A stretch of DNA of 64,000 bases from positions 1,180,501 to 1,244,500 of the forward strand of contig OZ018409.1 of NCBI GenBank assembly GCA_963969595.1, given 5' to 3'. Positions within the stretch are counted from its first letter, which is position 1, and every line of letters starts with the position of its first letter. Below are positions 45,131-56,000 of the stretch, piece by piece. The DNA comes from Neckera pumila. Taxonomy: Eukaryota > Streptophyta > Bryopsida > Hypnales > Neckeraceae. A program made the position numbers and the translations under genes. The notes under the pieces are model-generated. The model did not search any database. It saw only the letters and a program-made list of their open reading frames with translations, and was not told where the DNA came from.

Positions 45131-46038
45131 TTTGGTAAGAAGTGGTGTTGGTAAGTATGTGAATTTTTTTTTGCAGTTATTGGAGTCTTATGTTGGGTAT
45201 AGAGGGTTGCTATGTGAGCATAGCAAGGATAGTTTCTTTGCTGTAATTGATGAAGTTGCGTGCTAGTTTAGCTTTAGCTTGAGAAGTACAAAAATGGGCT
45301 TAAGAAATTATATGGCTTGACAAGATGGAAACAGAATAATGCTTTTGAAAAGGAAGTGTTCCAAAAAAGTTTATTTTTTTAAATTTTAACTCTTGAGACT
45401 TGGTTCCTACGCCATTGCCACTGCAAATTCAGCTAAGCGGAAACAGGGGGAAATGATTTTTTCAATCTCCAAAAATCAAATTGTAGGGTACTTCAGAGGG
45501 TTGTGGAGCAGCCCCAGAGGCCTAAAATTTTCTTTAATGGATGCATGATTTAAGAATGATCATATTTTAAATTACAATGTTTGGGATTCTAAATCTAAAA
45601 CATGTACAATATCTTTCTTTACATGTGGCATTCTATGGTTATACAATAATAGACCATTTAGTAGATTAGTTTGAGTCTCTTGAAGAAAACATTAGAGGAA
45701 ACACGTGGCCTCTAGAAGGCTGCTTTACAGTCGTCCAAGGACTTTGCAAATTAGTTTTTTTTTTGTTTAGAAATTATTTTATCCCTTATACCCGCTCACC
45801 TAAAGTAGTGATGTTAGATGCTTGGCAATGGTTAAAAATCCAAACCCAAAGTATTAAAAAATCAAAGTTAAGGTACTCTAATGCACCTTTACCCTTATTT
45901 TTTATTACTTTGTATTTGGATGCACCTAGCATTCAAACCTAATTGTGCCCAGAAAAAATGTCCCAAAATAATTAAATGTCCATCAACCATCACATTTTCT
46001 TTTGTGGCAATGTGAAGGATTAATTTCATTGGCATTTG
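45131..46038. other. spacer with further solo family D ends
   Basis: A right end lies at about 45515-45540 (GAGGCCTAAAATTTTCTTTAATGG), preceded by a segment related to that at 21680-21720. A left end lies at about 45690 (CATTAGAGGAAACACGTGGCC). Partners are not found. No gene seen. Confidence 0.4.
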
Positions 46039-46235
46039 CTGAGTTATAAAATGAGAAAAGGATCTCTTTATGGAAGTGGGGTAGTGGTAGGGTTAACAAT
46101 CCATGTGAGATATGTATCTTTACTTATTTGACAATGAGTAAAGGGTGAGTGAAGATACATACATATCCCACATGGATTGTTAATTCTACCACTACTCCAC
46201 TTCCATAAAGAGATCATTTCTTCACCTTGTAACTC
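46039..46235. repeat. short near-perfect hairpin (miniature inverted-repeat element or small-RNA-type precursor)
   Basis: The left arm (46039-46120) and right arm (46151-46235) are inverted copies: TCTCTTTATGGAAGTGGGGT against ACTCCACTTCCATAAAGAGA and AACAATCCATGTGAGATATG against ATATCCCACATGGATTGTT. The loop is about 30 bases. Arms over 80 bp with few mismatches suggest a young miniature element, and a transcript would be a good Dicer substrate. Confidence 0.7.
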
Positions 46236-46632
46236 ACAAATTGATTAAATTGAAAAAATGAAGTTTCAAATATTGTACGTACAGGGCAGTTTTGGCAGGA
46301 TAGTGCCGAAATAATTTAGTTTTTGAATTCGGCACTTTCAGTAGGAAGATAGGAAATTCTTCATTTTTGGCACTTTATGAGGACACTCCTAATTTTGGAT
46401 TGATTCTTTCTATTCATGCATAAATGTGTTGATTTTTCTGATTTTTCTCAAAAACAATTATTTCAGATTTTTAGAAATAGCTATAAATACTATTTTAAAT
46501 TTTGAAATCTTCCAAATTTTCCTGAGTTATTTATAAAACTGACCTACACATACGATAAGCCAAATTAGATCTAATTAAGCCAAATTTTATAGCTTGGTAG
46601 GATTTAATTGGCTTAATTGGCCTAATTGTCAA
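46236..46632. other. AT-rich spacer, no gene seen
   Basis: It contains a diverged local repeat of 'AAGCCAAATT' and 'GGCTTAATTGGCC'. Nothing else is recognised. Confidence 0.45.
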
Positions 46633-46920
46633 TTAACCCCTAAATACCCAAGGCATTTTCTGGCTCCGAAACCACTGAAAAGTATCATTTTTGCTGCGGT
46701 CACTCCCTAAACTAAAAAAAAAAAAATTTAAATCTAACCGTAGGATCTTGTACTTCACTTGTTTTAGATCATCCGGTAAAAATTTCATGAAATTTAACCG
46801 TACGGACTAAAAGATATTAGATTTTGAAGTTGGAAAAAGAAGTTTTTTTGAACTATGGCTTCCAATTTCAGATGACTTTGACGGCCATTTGTTCGATTTT
46901 TTATGTAGGTTAGTACGAAT
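46633..46920 (+). mobile_element. single-ended TTAA element related to family A
   Basis: It begins TTAACCCCTAAATACCCAAGG, one end of the TTAA type with a partly different terminal repeat. Inside, CTAACCGTAGGATCTTGTAC and AAATTTCATGAAATTTAACCG occupy the positions where family A has CTAACCGCAAGATCTTATAC and AAATTTCAGAATTTTTGACCG. No right end is found before the next TTAA element at 47043. Confidence 0.5.
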
Positions 46921-47042
46921 ATTAATCTAACCAATCTAACACCAACACCCTTGCACATCACAAATGCTACAATTGGCCACCACTACAACCAAATGTTGAG
47001 TAGTACATCCTAGCTTGCCATAAATAGTTTAGACCATACTAA

Positions 47043-48024
47043 TTAACCCCTCATCGCCTAAGGGGACGAAAAGTGTCCTCACACAATTTCAAGTCCAATT
47101 CAGAGTGCTGTAACTTTTGTATCTAATGTCCAAATTCAATAAAACTTGTTGGTAAAGTTGCGTTCTTTCATCTGGTTTATGTAGTAAAATTTTCAGATCA
47201 ATCCAAGGTGTATTGATTTCTTGAAAGCCAATCAAAGTTCACAGGTTCAATTTGAGTTTAGCAAATTGCATTTGAAGGCTGAAACTTTGGGGGCTTATAT
47301 CTCCTTCATCCAATGTTTGTTTTTGATAAAATTTGTTGGGTTATACTCCCCTTGAAGTCTTCTTGTTGGGAAAAAATTTCCATGTCAATCCAAGTTGTTT
47401 TAAATAAATGGGAGCAGTTTGAAGTTCAAAATCCCAAAAAATTTGGATTACAGTGAACTTCGGCAGCTTGAATCTTCTTCATACAATGTCCATTTCCAAT
47501 AAAAAAAAAACATTTAAAAGTTGCACATACTAGTCTAGTTCTTGTGGTTAAAATTTCATATCAATCAAAGAAGTAATGAGTGACTAAGAAGCATTTTAGT
47601 AGAAGGAGGTTCAGGCTTAGATGTATTTTTTACAACTTTTCTTGCTATTTTTTTTACATTTGCAAGCCATTTTGCAGACACAATGAGTCAATTTAATGAT
47701 AGTTTCTTTCACCAATGTGTTTGTATGCTAGTTTTGAATCACTTTATAGTTTCAAGTTTTTTCATTTGAATAGGTTTAGAAATCAAATTTCACCTCCAAA
47801 TTTATTTTTAGGAAAATTTCAGCATCCTTTTTCAACACTAAAACATTATAATCTTGCAATTTATGCGGTCAAATGACTCCAAATTTGATACACGCCATCT
47901 ACAACACATACACTACAAGATTGTATGGTTAAGATCACTATAACTTAGTGACATTTAAATCTATAAGACTTCAAAGGCAATGATGTTTTGGAATTTAAAC
48001 GGGCCTTAGGCAATGAGGGATTAA
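47043..48024 (+). mobile_element. TTAA-flanked non-autonomous element, family B copy 1 (982 bp)
   Basis: TTAA at 47043-47046 and 48021-48024. Left end CCCCTCATCGCCTAAGG; right end, on the other strand, TCCCTCATTGCCTAAGG. It is collinear with the copy at 48458 (GACGAAAAGTGTCC just inside the left end, 'AATAAAATTTGTTGGGTT' near 300 bp, and 'TTTTTTCATTTGA(A/G)TAGGTTTAGAAATC' near 730 bp). No protein. Confidence 0.75.
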
Positions 48025-48457
48025 ATAACCATTTTGGTGTAGCAATATTTTCAAGTATGAAGACAGCAAACACAAGTCAAGGTTTCAATACATATCAAAA
48101 GATGTTCAGCATTAACAATTTTTAACCATTATACATTTTATTACTTGCAAACCACTTTGTTCCCTAAATGTTCTCATATCCTTAAAAACAAGTACTAATA
48201 TCCATCTTCAAGGAATGAATTGCAAGTTAATAGAAATGGTCACCTTCAAGTGCACCATTTCTACCTATTTTGTGAAAATGACATCACAATCTCCAAAAAA
48301 ATAAAAAAGTTTAGACAATACTTCATTGATATTGTACAAGTTCACAAAAACATTCAAATCCATTGAAGCTTTTGTGCATGTTCTAATAATACATCTTACT
48401 ATCCTAAAACACTCATTCTACACCACCAAGGCAAATGTATTCAACTCCCTTTCGGGG
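48025..48457. other. AT-rich spacer between the two family B elements
   Basis: No gene or element end recognised. Confidence 0.5.
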
Positions 48458-49427
48458 TTAACCCCTCACCGCCCAAGAGGACGAAAAGTGTCCCCCTACA
48501 AACTTTGAAGCACTATAACTTTTGCATCCGATGTCTGAATTCAATAAAAAATTGTCGGAAACATTGCGCATACCAGTCTAATTTCTATGGTAAAATTTTC
48601 AGATCAATCCAAGACAAATTGAGTTTACGAGAGCCATTTGAAGTTCACAGGGTCAATCTTTGTTCAGCACACTGCGTTGTGATAAATGCAACTTTGGGGG
48701 CTTGTATCTTTTTCCAAAAATGTTCGTTTTCAATAAAATTTGTTGGGTTTTGTACCCTTTAGGGTCTAGTTATTGTAGTAAAATTTTCATGCCAATCCAA
48801 GTTGTTTTGAATTCTTGGGAGCAATTCGAAGTTCAAAATCCAGATATTATTGCATTTCAGTCAACTTCGGCAGCTCATAACTACTTCGTACATGATCCTT
48901 TTTCAAAAATTCTTGTTGGAGAAGTTGCATATACTTGTCTAGTTCTTGTGGCTAAAATTTCATATCAATCCAAGAAGTTTTGATTGTCTGAGAAGCATTT
49001 TAGTAGAAGGAGGCTCAATTGTAGATGTGGTTTTTTGCTCCTTTTTTCACTGTTTTTGGACATTTCAAATCCATTTTGTAGACACAATGATTCATTTTTA
49101 TGAAATTCTTTTAACCAAAGTGTTTATATTATGGTTTTGAATCACTTTGTAGCTTATAGTTTTTTCATTTGAGTAGGTTTAGAAATCGAATTTCACCTCC
49201 AAATGTGTTTTTAAGAAAATTTCAGCACCTTTTTTGAACACTAAAACATTATAATCTTTCAATCTAAACGGTCAAATGACCCCAAATTTGTTCCACACCA
49301 TCTAAAACATACACACTACAATATTGTACAGTTGAGATCTTCATACCTCACTCTAATTTTGACTTTTCAGACTTGCAAAGGCAGGCATTTTTTAAGCATG
49401 GTTGGACTTTGGGCGGTGAGGGGTTAA
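48458..49427 (+). mobile_element. TTAA-flanked non-autonomous element, family B copy 2 (970 bp)
   Basis: TTAA at 48458-48461 and 49424-49427. The ends are a perfect inverted repeat, CCCCTCACCGCCCAA. It has the same orientation and the same internal order as copy 1, and the terminal repeats are better preserved, so it is probably younger. No transposase frame is present. Confidence 0.8.
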
Positions 49428-50001
49428 TGGCACATCCTTTACAACCGCAAGTTGAGGACGTGTTGAACGTATCCGCAATGTACTTCCCAAGTATGATACC
49501 AGTATCGTACACCTTTGAAATACTAATTCATGGAATCCTGTCATAGGACAGAAAAGTATAAACCATTCTAGCCTGAAACCCTCACTAAATTAATAGATGC
49601 AAGTGCAGTACCGTGCTAATAAGTTTGAACTACTCAGTGGGAAGATGTCCCACTGGCGAGAGGTTTGTGGACAAAGTACAGTTGGCATGATAGCATGAAT
49701 AGGTGATTTGATCTGAAGCTTGTAATTAAACAATAAACAGATGGCTGCTGTGTTGAAAGGGAGACGCTTGAGTTTTCTCAGATGGAAGTACCCGCTCCCA
49801 GTAATTACTTCTTTGCTTGATTGCCCCCGAAAGATGTGTCCACTCCTGTCAGAATACAGTTTGACATATCTTATTCACATATAGAGCAGCATCCATGAAA
49901 CTTATACACTAGACATAAGTCTAGCTCGTTAACCCACCTGGTAGACACGATTTTTTTTGGCGGCAAACAGTGTCGTGGCAAGTTGCTGGCCTTCGATTAT
50001 G
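49428..50001. other. 3' flank of the kinase gene and spacer
   Basis: It probably includes the kinase 3' untranslated region on the - strand. No other gene seen. Confidence 0.5.
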
Positions 50002-53000
50002 TCACCCATTCTCCTTCGCTGCGTCCTCTTTCCTGATCCTTTCTTCTTCTTCTTTGTTGTAAATAGCATTCAACTGGCGTTCAAGCTGAGTAATATTCAC
50101 AGACCTAAACGTTAGGAAGCTTCTATAGGGAATTGAACAAATTTTCTGGTCATGCAGCACGAACAGGAAATTTAAAGTCCCGCATACTTCAAATTCATCG
50201 CGGCTAACATTTATCTTGGCAATGGCACTGCCGTCTGCCGTCCCGGATGGGTTTTTTCAATACTAAACGTACCGAAGCGTTGCGCAGTTTCACAGTTTGC
50301 AGCTCATCCACCATGGTTGCCATCCTGCCAAGGCAAATATCAAATGAGATTTCAAGCTTTACCACGTAATGTGTCTTTCAATATGAAGAAAAGACAAGAA
50401 ATGCAATAAGTTTACGGAACATGCCTCAGTCAGAAGTCATATGATTTTATATAACATGAACATTCTGAGTATGTATTGAACCTGGCCTGAAGATCAGATA
50501 CTTGGTAAAGAAGCTCACGCTCCTTATCTGTTGGTATCTCGACCTGGCAGTTGTAGAACGCCTTTTGGGATATCTCAATCTGTAAAATAAGACGTGAAAA
50601 AAAATTAGCCTTTTAAGGATGATCGCTTGATGTACCAGACGGAGAGGGGATAAAACTGAGCATGTTCATCTCCATGGAAATAGGTCACTTATAAATGGAG
50701 ACGTCCTCAAAATCAACATTACTCCGTATGGAAGATGTCCAAGGTTTTGCTCGCATTTGGAATACGATAATGCATCTTTCTCCTCGGAGCTTATAAAATG
50801 AAATAGCGATGTGACAAGATCACCTTAAGAGTTCTGTAGAAACACAAGCACTAGGTACCTGACTTAAGCGATTGCGAGAGCCACCCCTTGGACTTCGTGG
50901 TGAAACACAAGCACTCTGCATGACAACCACGAAAAGAATTATGGCCCAATAATAGACCATGTACGCATATTTACACTTTCATTGGATGTTTAGATGAGAC
51001 AGACTAGCTTTAGTAGAATTTTGTCACCTTTTAATTCTCTGAACAATCGTAAAAAAACGTAAAGATCCTCTCTCTCCCTTATAGCATGAACCAAAAATGA
51101 TTTATAAATGCGCTCTTGACGTCGAACGGTGATTGCCTAAGTAGAACAAACCAGTAGGTCCTTCAGTGAGACTTTTGCAAGATGGAGTAAAACTATCTGA
51201 AACAGATTCTAGCAGACATGCTCACCGAGGAATCCCCAGAATAGTTTGCACTTGAACTTCGCAGATATCGTGAAGCACCATTTAAAGCTTGTACTGCATT
51301 CAGAAAAGTTTCCAGGGTAATTATATTTGCCAGTTCATACCCATGCATTCTTTGCATACACACAAGACTTGCAATTGCTAAAAGATCTCGAACGTTTGAA
51401 GCACAAGTCGACAGTAAATATCGTGCTACATAATTATGCTATTTACACATTGCAGTCGAAAGAACTTACAGTTGCCAACGTCGCTTGGACCAAGGGAATG
51501 AATCAGGTTAGAGATACCTTCCTGCACATAAAGAATAATTAAATGAGAGTACAAATAAAATATTGTTTGAAGGACAAACGGACATAAATCGTCATTTGGG
51601 AGAGGAAATCCAATCTTTGCAACATTCTAAGAAAACTGCTGCGCTTATTTGTGCCATAAAAAATGAAGAGTTTGAAGTAGACCATAGCGTCCTTCTATGC
51701 AGGAATTTTAGGACAAGGTCATTCTTTTTGTACACACAGATGCTTGAGAACACCATAACCGAAAAAAGAGCACTATCCCTCTGATGATGATGTTAATCTT
51801 AACTGAAGGCCTAGATCACAAACATCCTGCCTTACACTATCCTCATATCCGTTCCAAATATCTTGGATGGATACTCAAAGTGAAATCCATTGCCACGTAC
51901 AAGGACGAATTCAAAAAAATTACGTCAGAGTGCTTAAGATGCCAGACTTAACTGGTGCAGGAGAAATTTTGTTGATTACCTGGTGTCTTTGTCCATGTTG
52001 AAGGATCTGATGTAGCTGAGGAATGATTCCACCACAAACTGAAATTGCACCAATAGCATTTTGATTTGATGCTATCGACTGTTGGTTCAGGGATGCCGAG
52101 TATTGCGAAACCTTCACAAGTTCCATCAACATATAATTATTCAGAAGGGATATTAGTTACAGCTCATTTTAAGATGCTGTAAACTCTTCAAGAAGAGTCA
52201 TGCATGTTAGAAAATTCTATCATAAAACTATCAAGATCGCTTGTACCGGTTGGGGCTTGCCAGGAATATGTTAGGCTCATGACATCACAGTACCTCGGAT
52301 TTCATGGAGTTGGAGTTGGACTAATGATTATTAAGACAAACATGAAGAAACAGCAGATTACTCATGAACGGTCACATTCTGATCACTTAGTCACTTCGCT
52401 GAGGTTATCAGACAAGTTCGACTTAAGTTTCAAAATGGAATTGCAGAGATTGTAGCATACAGGGGTTTTCCGATCGCTAGAACATTCGCCAGCACTAACC
52501 GACTTATGAAGTGATACCTGTACATTGCAAGACCATGAGGGCCGGCTTGTTAAACCAATTCATCCTAGGGACACAAAGAACTGTGCAGTACTTACATATA
52601 AACATACATATGCATATATTTACGGATGGCACTAGCGGTACACAGGTACGGCATGCTTTTATCAAGGACATCATCACCGGAATGCTATGAGTTACGAAAA
52701 GAGGTTGTTTAAAACTGAAAAAGGAATCCAAGTTGTTTACCTGCGCATTCGGACTTCTTCTTGAGGTGATGTGTAGGGAATCCTGCACAAAGCACGAACG
52801 GAAATAATTTCAACCTTGTGCTACTCTGCGGATGGTGAACACTCATTTGAAATTTCATGCAAGCACGACATGATTTCTGAAGAAAGTGACAGCTTGGAAT
52901 TGGTCTGCCACATATAGATCAATGTAACATAATTCATAACCTAAAGCTAAGTACTCGGTTGAAAATTCATTGTAGCTAACATCACGCACTATCCCAATAC

Positions 53001-56000
53001 TAGATTGATCGATGTGAATGGATAAGGTAGCAAAGAGTGATGCATTTCACTGAATTACCCCCAAACTGAAGTCACCCGAAGTAACTGAAAAACGTCCTTT
53101 CTGGAGAACAGGACTCTTTTGACCGGGAGACATTGCCTTTCCGTCTGAAATATCCTTATTTCCTGTGTGATTGAAATGGAAATAAATCAGAAAACTGACA
53201 TCTAGTGTGCGTCAAATTAAAAGGCATTCCAAAGGCATTAATTAAAGAACATAAATCTACTGTTTAAAGATATTGCTTGCTGGAATCTGCAGTAATCTGA
53301 GTTTACATAGATGACTTGAGAGGCATACCGGAAGCTGGTCTAGACCCTCCTTGATTTCCATTGACGAGCCGATAGTCGCCATTAGAACGATCAGTCGTAG
53401 GGGTTAATGGTCCGCTACAAGAGCGTTCCAGCTGTCCTAACCGAACAAGATCCTCACCGTTCCGTCCATTTTGGCGAGAATCTCTGTCCCTATAGGAAAG
53501 AAAATATCGAATTAGTTGAATCTTCAACACAAACCACAAGCACACTTGAAAATACAAAGTGAACCATCCTAGAAATCGAACAGAGTAGAAAATGAGAACC
53601 AGTATCCATGGTACCACGCAACAAGAATTTTCTCGACCTTTGATATATGCAGGGGTCATGCTCAAACCTCCACTTAGTTATACACTAGAGTGAGAATATC
53701 AAGTGACACAAGGTCATCCATTACGATTCACCTAGTCCCATCTTTGCAATGGGAGATTTTCAACCTCGATTTAAGAAACTTAACTGTCAAACACATGCAG
53801 CACACATAGATCCAATGTACGCTACTACTGAAGTTCAATGCCAGACGAAAATATCAAAGATGGAATTCGAGTTCCGAGTAATTGAGGTACATGAGAGCAC
53901 CCATAGCAAAGTAGAATGCAGAAGTCCGGATCAAACCTGTCCAACTCTCGTGTGTCCATGATCAGACCGCGAATTGATGACAGCACACGCTCTGCTCCAA
54001 AACTTCCTACACGGCGAAACGAATCTCGATCAACCCTATCATCAGCTTTACGAAGTTCTCTGCTTTCCTTTTCTCGTCGTGATTGCTCTCTGTCTTCCGT
54101 TCTTCGGCTTTCCTTTGGCGAGTCATTCAGGATCAAGCTTTCGAAATCATAGTCCTCAGACACTTCAGAACGGCCTCTGCATGCACATCAAGAAGAGTCA
54201 AGACCTTTCTTTCGCACGGATCCAGGTAGACTACCAAGTATTGAAACATGATCTCCACAGACATACCGGTTCGGTCGATCCCATCAATCACCCACACTAC
54301 AGGTAATGCAGACAAGAGACTGCAGATCGTGAAATCACCAACACAATAGCTGATGACATTACCTCATGCCATTTTCGGACTTCGGTAGGACAGGATTTGG
54401 GAGGGGTCCTGATCTAACTCTTGTCACTCGCTCTCCTGCCTGCGACGAGATGACACACATGAGTCGAAGTGATTGCTTCACACATTTTCAAATAATGATT
54501 CCAACTGTCGTAACCCGGAACTCGAGTAACATCCCTGCAACATGTACTGCACGCACTTGATATGCCAAATGCAAAGTGGAAAGAGAGAACAAACTAACAA
54601 TTCTGAGGAGTAGGCTTAAGTGTCCGTCCAATCATGTCTCGACTAGTACCTTCGGGTACAAAAGAAACCAATTGAGATAAAACGTGAGTCAGTTCTTACA
54701 TCATTTGTGGTCTCAGCTATAATGGAATGTATTGTAACAGGCTGCTGGAATCTGTCCATTGAAGATTGTCGGCTCAGGGAAGGTGGAGGTGATGAAGGTA
54801 GCCAATGCACGGGTACATCTCCATTGGCATCCCTGACTGAAAGAACTTGTAGTTCTGTGGCCTGCTCAATGTCTTCCACCACCTTCTTCCCAATTTCCGT
54901 AGACAGAACTTCATCATCTTGTATCTGTCAAATGCCACTCACATTTGTCAGTGAGATCCTACTCATAGAGGTACATTCAGAAAGATTACGACTCTCCGTT
55001 CCAGAATGCATTCTGGTTTGAACGGCTCAAAAACAATATAATTTAATGATGCAATTAAAAATTCTCTGTGTCTGTGTCTAACTGTGTGGCACAAAAAGAC
55101 GTACAAGGGCAGCTTCAGCCTTCAAATCTTCAAGATTGAAATTCCAACCGCTCACTCCTCGCTTGTATTCATTCTGTCAGCGAACCATTGTGATAATAAG
55201 GGCGGGAATTAAGTGGCACAGACATAGACATGTAGAGACCTACGTATATAGTCAAAGGTCTGGCAAACCAACAGAAGCCAGATAATAGGGTTGAATACCA
55301 GTCGTCAGGAATAAAATATATTGGTAGAGATGGACACACAACATGAGCAAAGATAAGCATCCACTTCTTCAACAAGTTCATGACCTCCACCCATAAGAAA
55401 AGATCGTGAACAGTGAAAAAATTTTACACTACTTTTCGACTACATCCGAAGGAATAGGAAAAAGGCAGGCTCTACATTGAATCGGATCAGCAGAATATGA
55501 AACCTGAGATTGAACTTCTTGCTCATTTTGGACGAGCTGGTTGGCGTCATTGTCCTGCACAGTTTGAGGAAATAATCAAATCGATGATCAAAGACACAAA
55601 ACCTTGGCAATGATTGAATCACCTGCAATTATCGAATCCACGCCCGCAGTAAAATAATTACAGAATAAAGTAGATTCTCCTGACTAGGTATCAAACGTCA
55701 CTCACCATCGATCATAGTACAGGTGGAACTTTCACTCAAGGAACTAGATCATTGGAATCCTTTTTCTATTTTCATAATAACGTATAATATGGCGTAACAA
55801 CGGGTATAAATAAAGTTTGAAGGACCAAGGGACAGTATAAAATAATAGAAATAAAGCACCATGACTGCCAACATATGATGCATTTTTGATCGTGCAGGTC
55901 TTGAAGATCATGCATTTGACCACTTCTAGTTAATCGTAAAGAAAAACATTGGGAACTCTGATCCCGTAGACAAGGCATCATTGCACTGAGCGATGATGTG

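Noticed and set aside
53396..53412. A family A-like GGGGTTAATGGTCC in the kinase locus
   Set aside because: It lies inside exon 13, where it encodes GPLTPT in the correct frame, so it is a coincidence rather than a transposon end.
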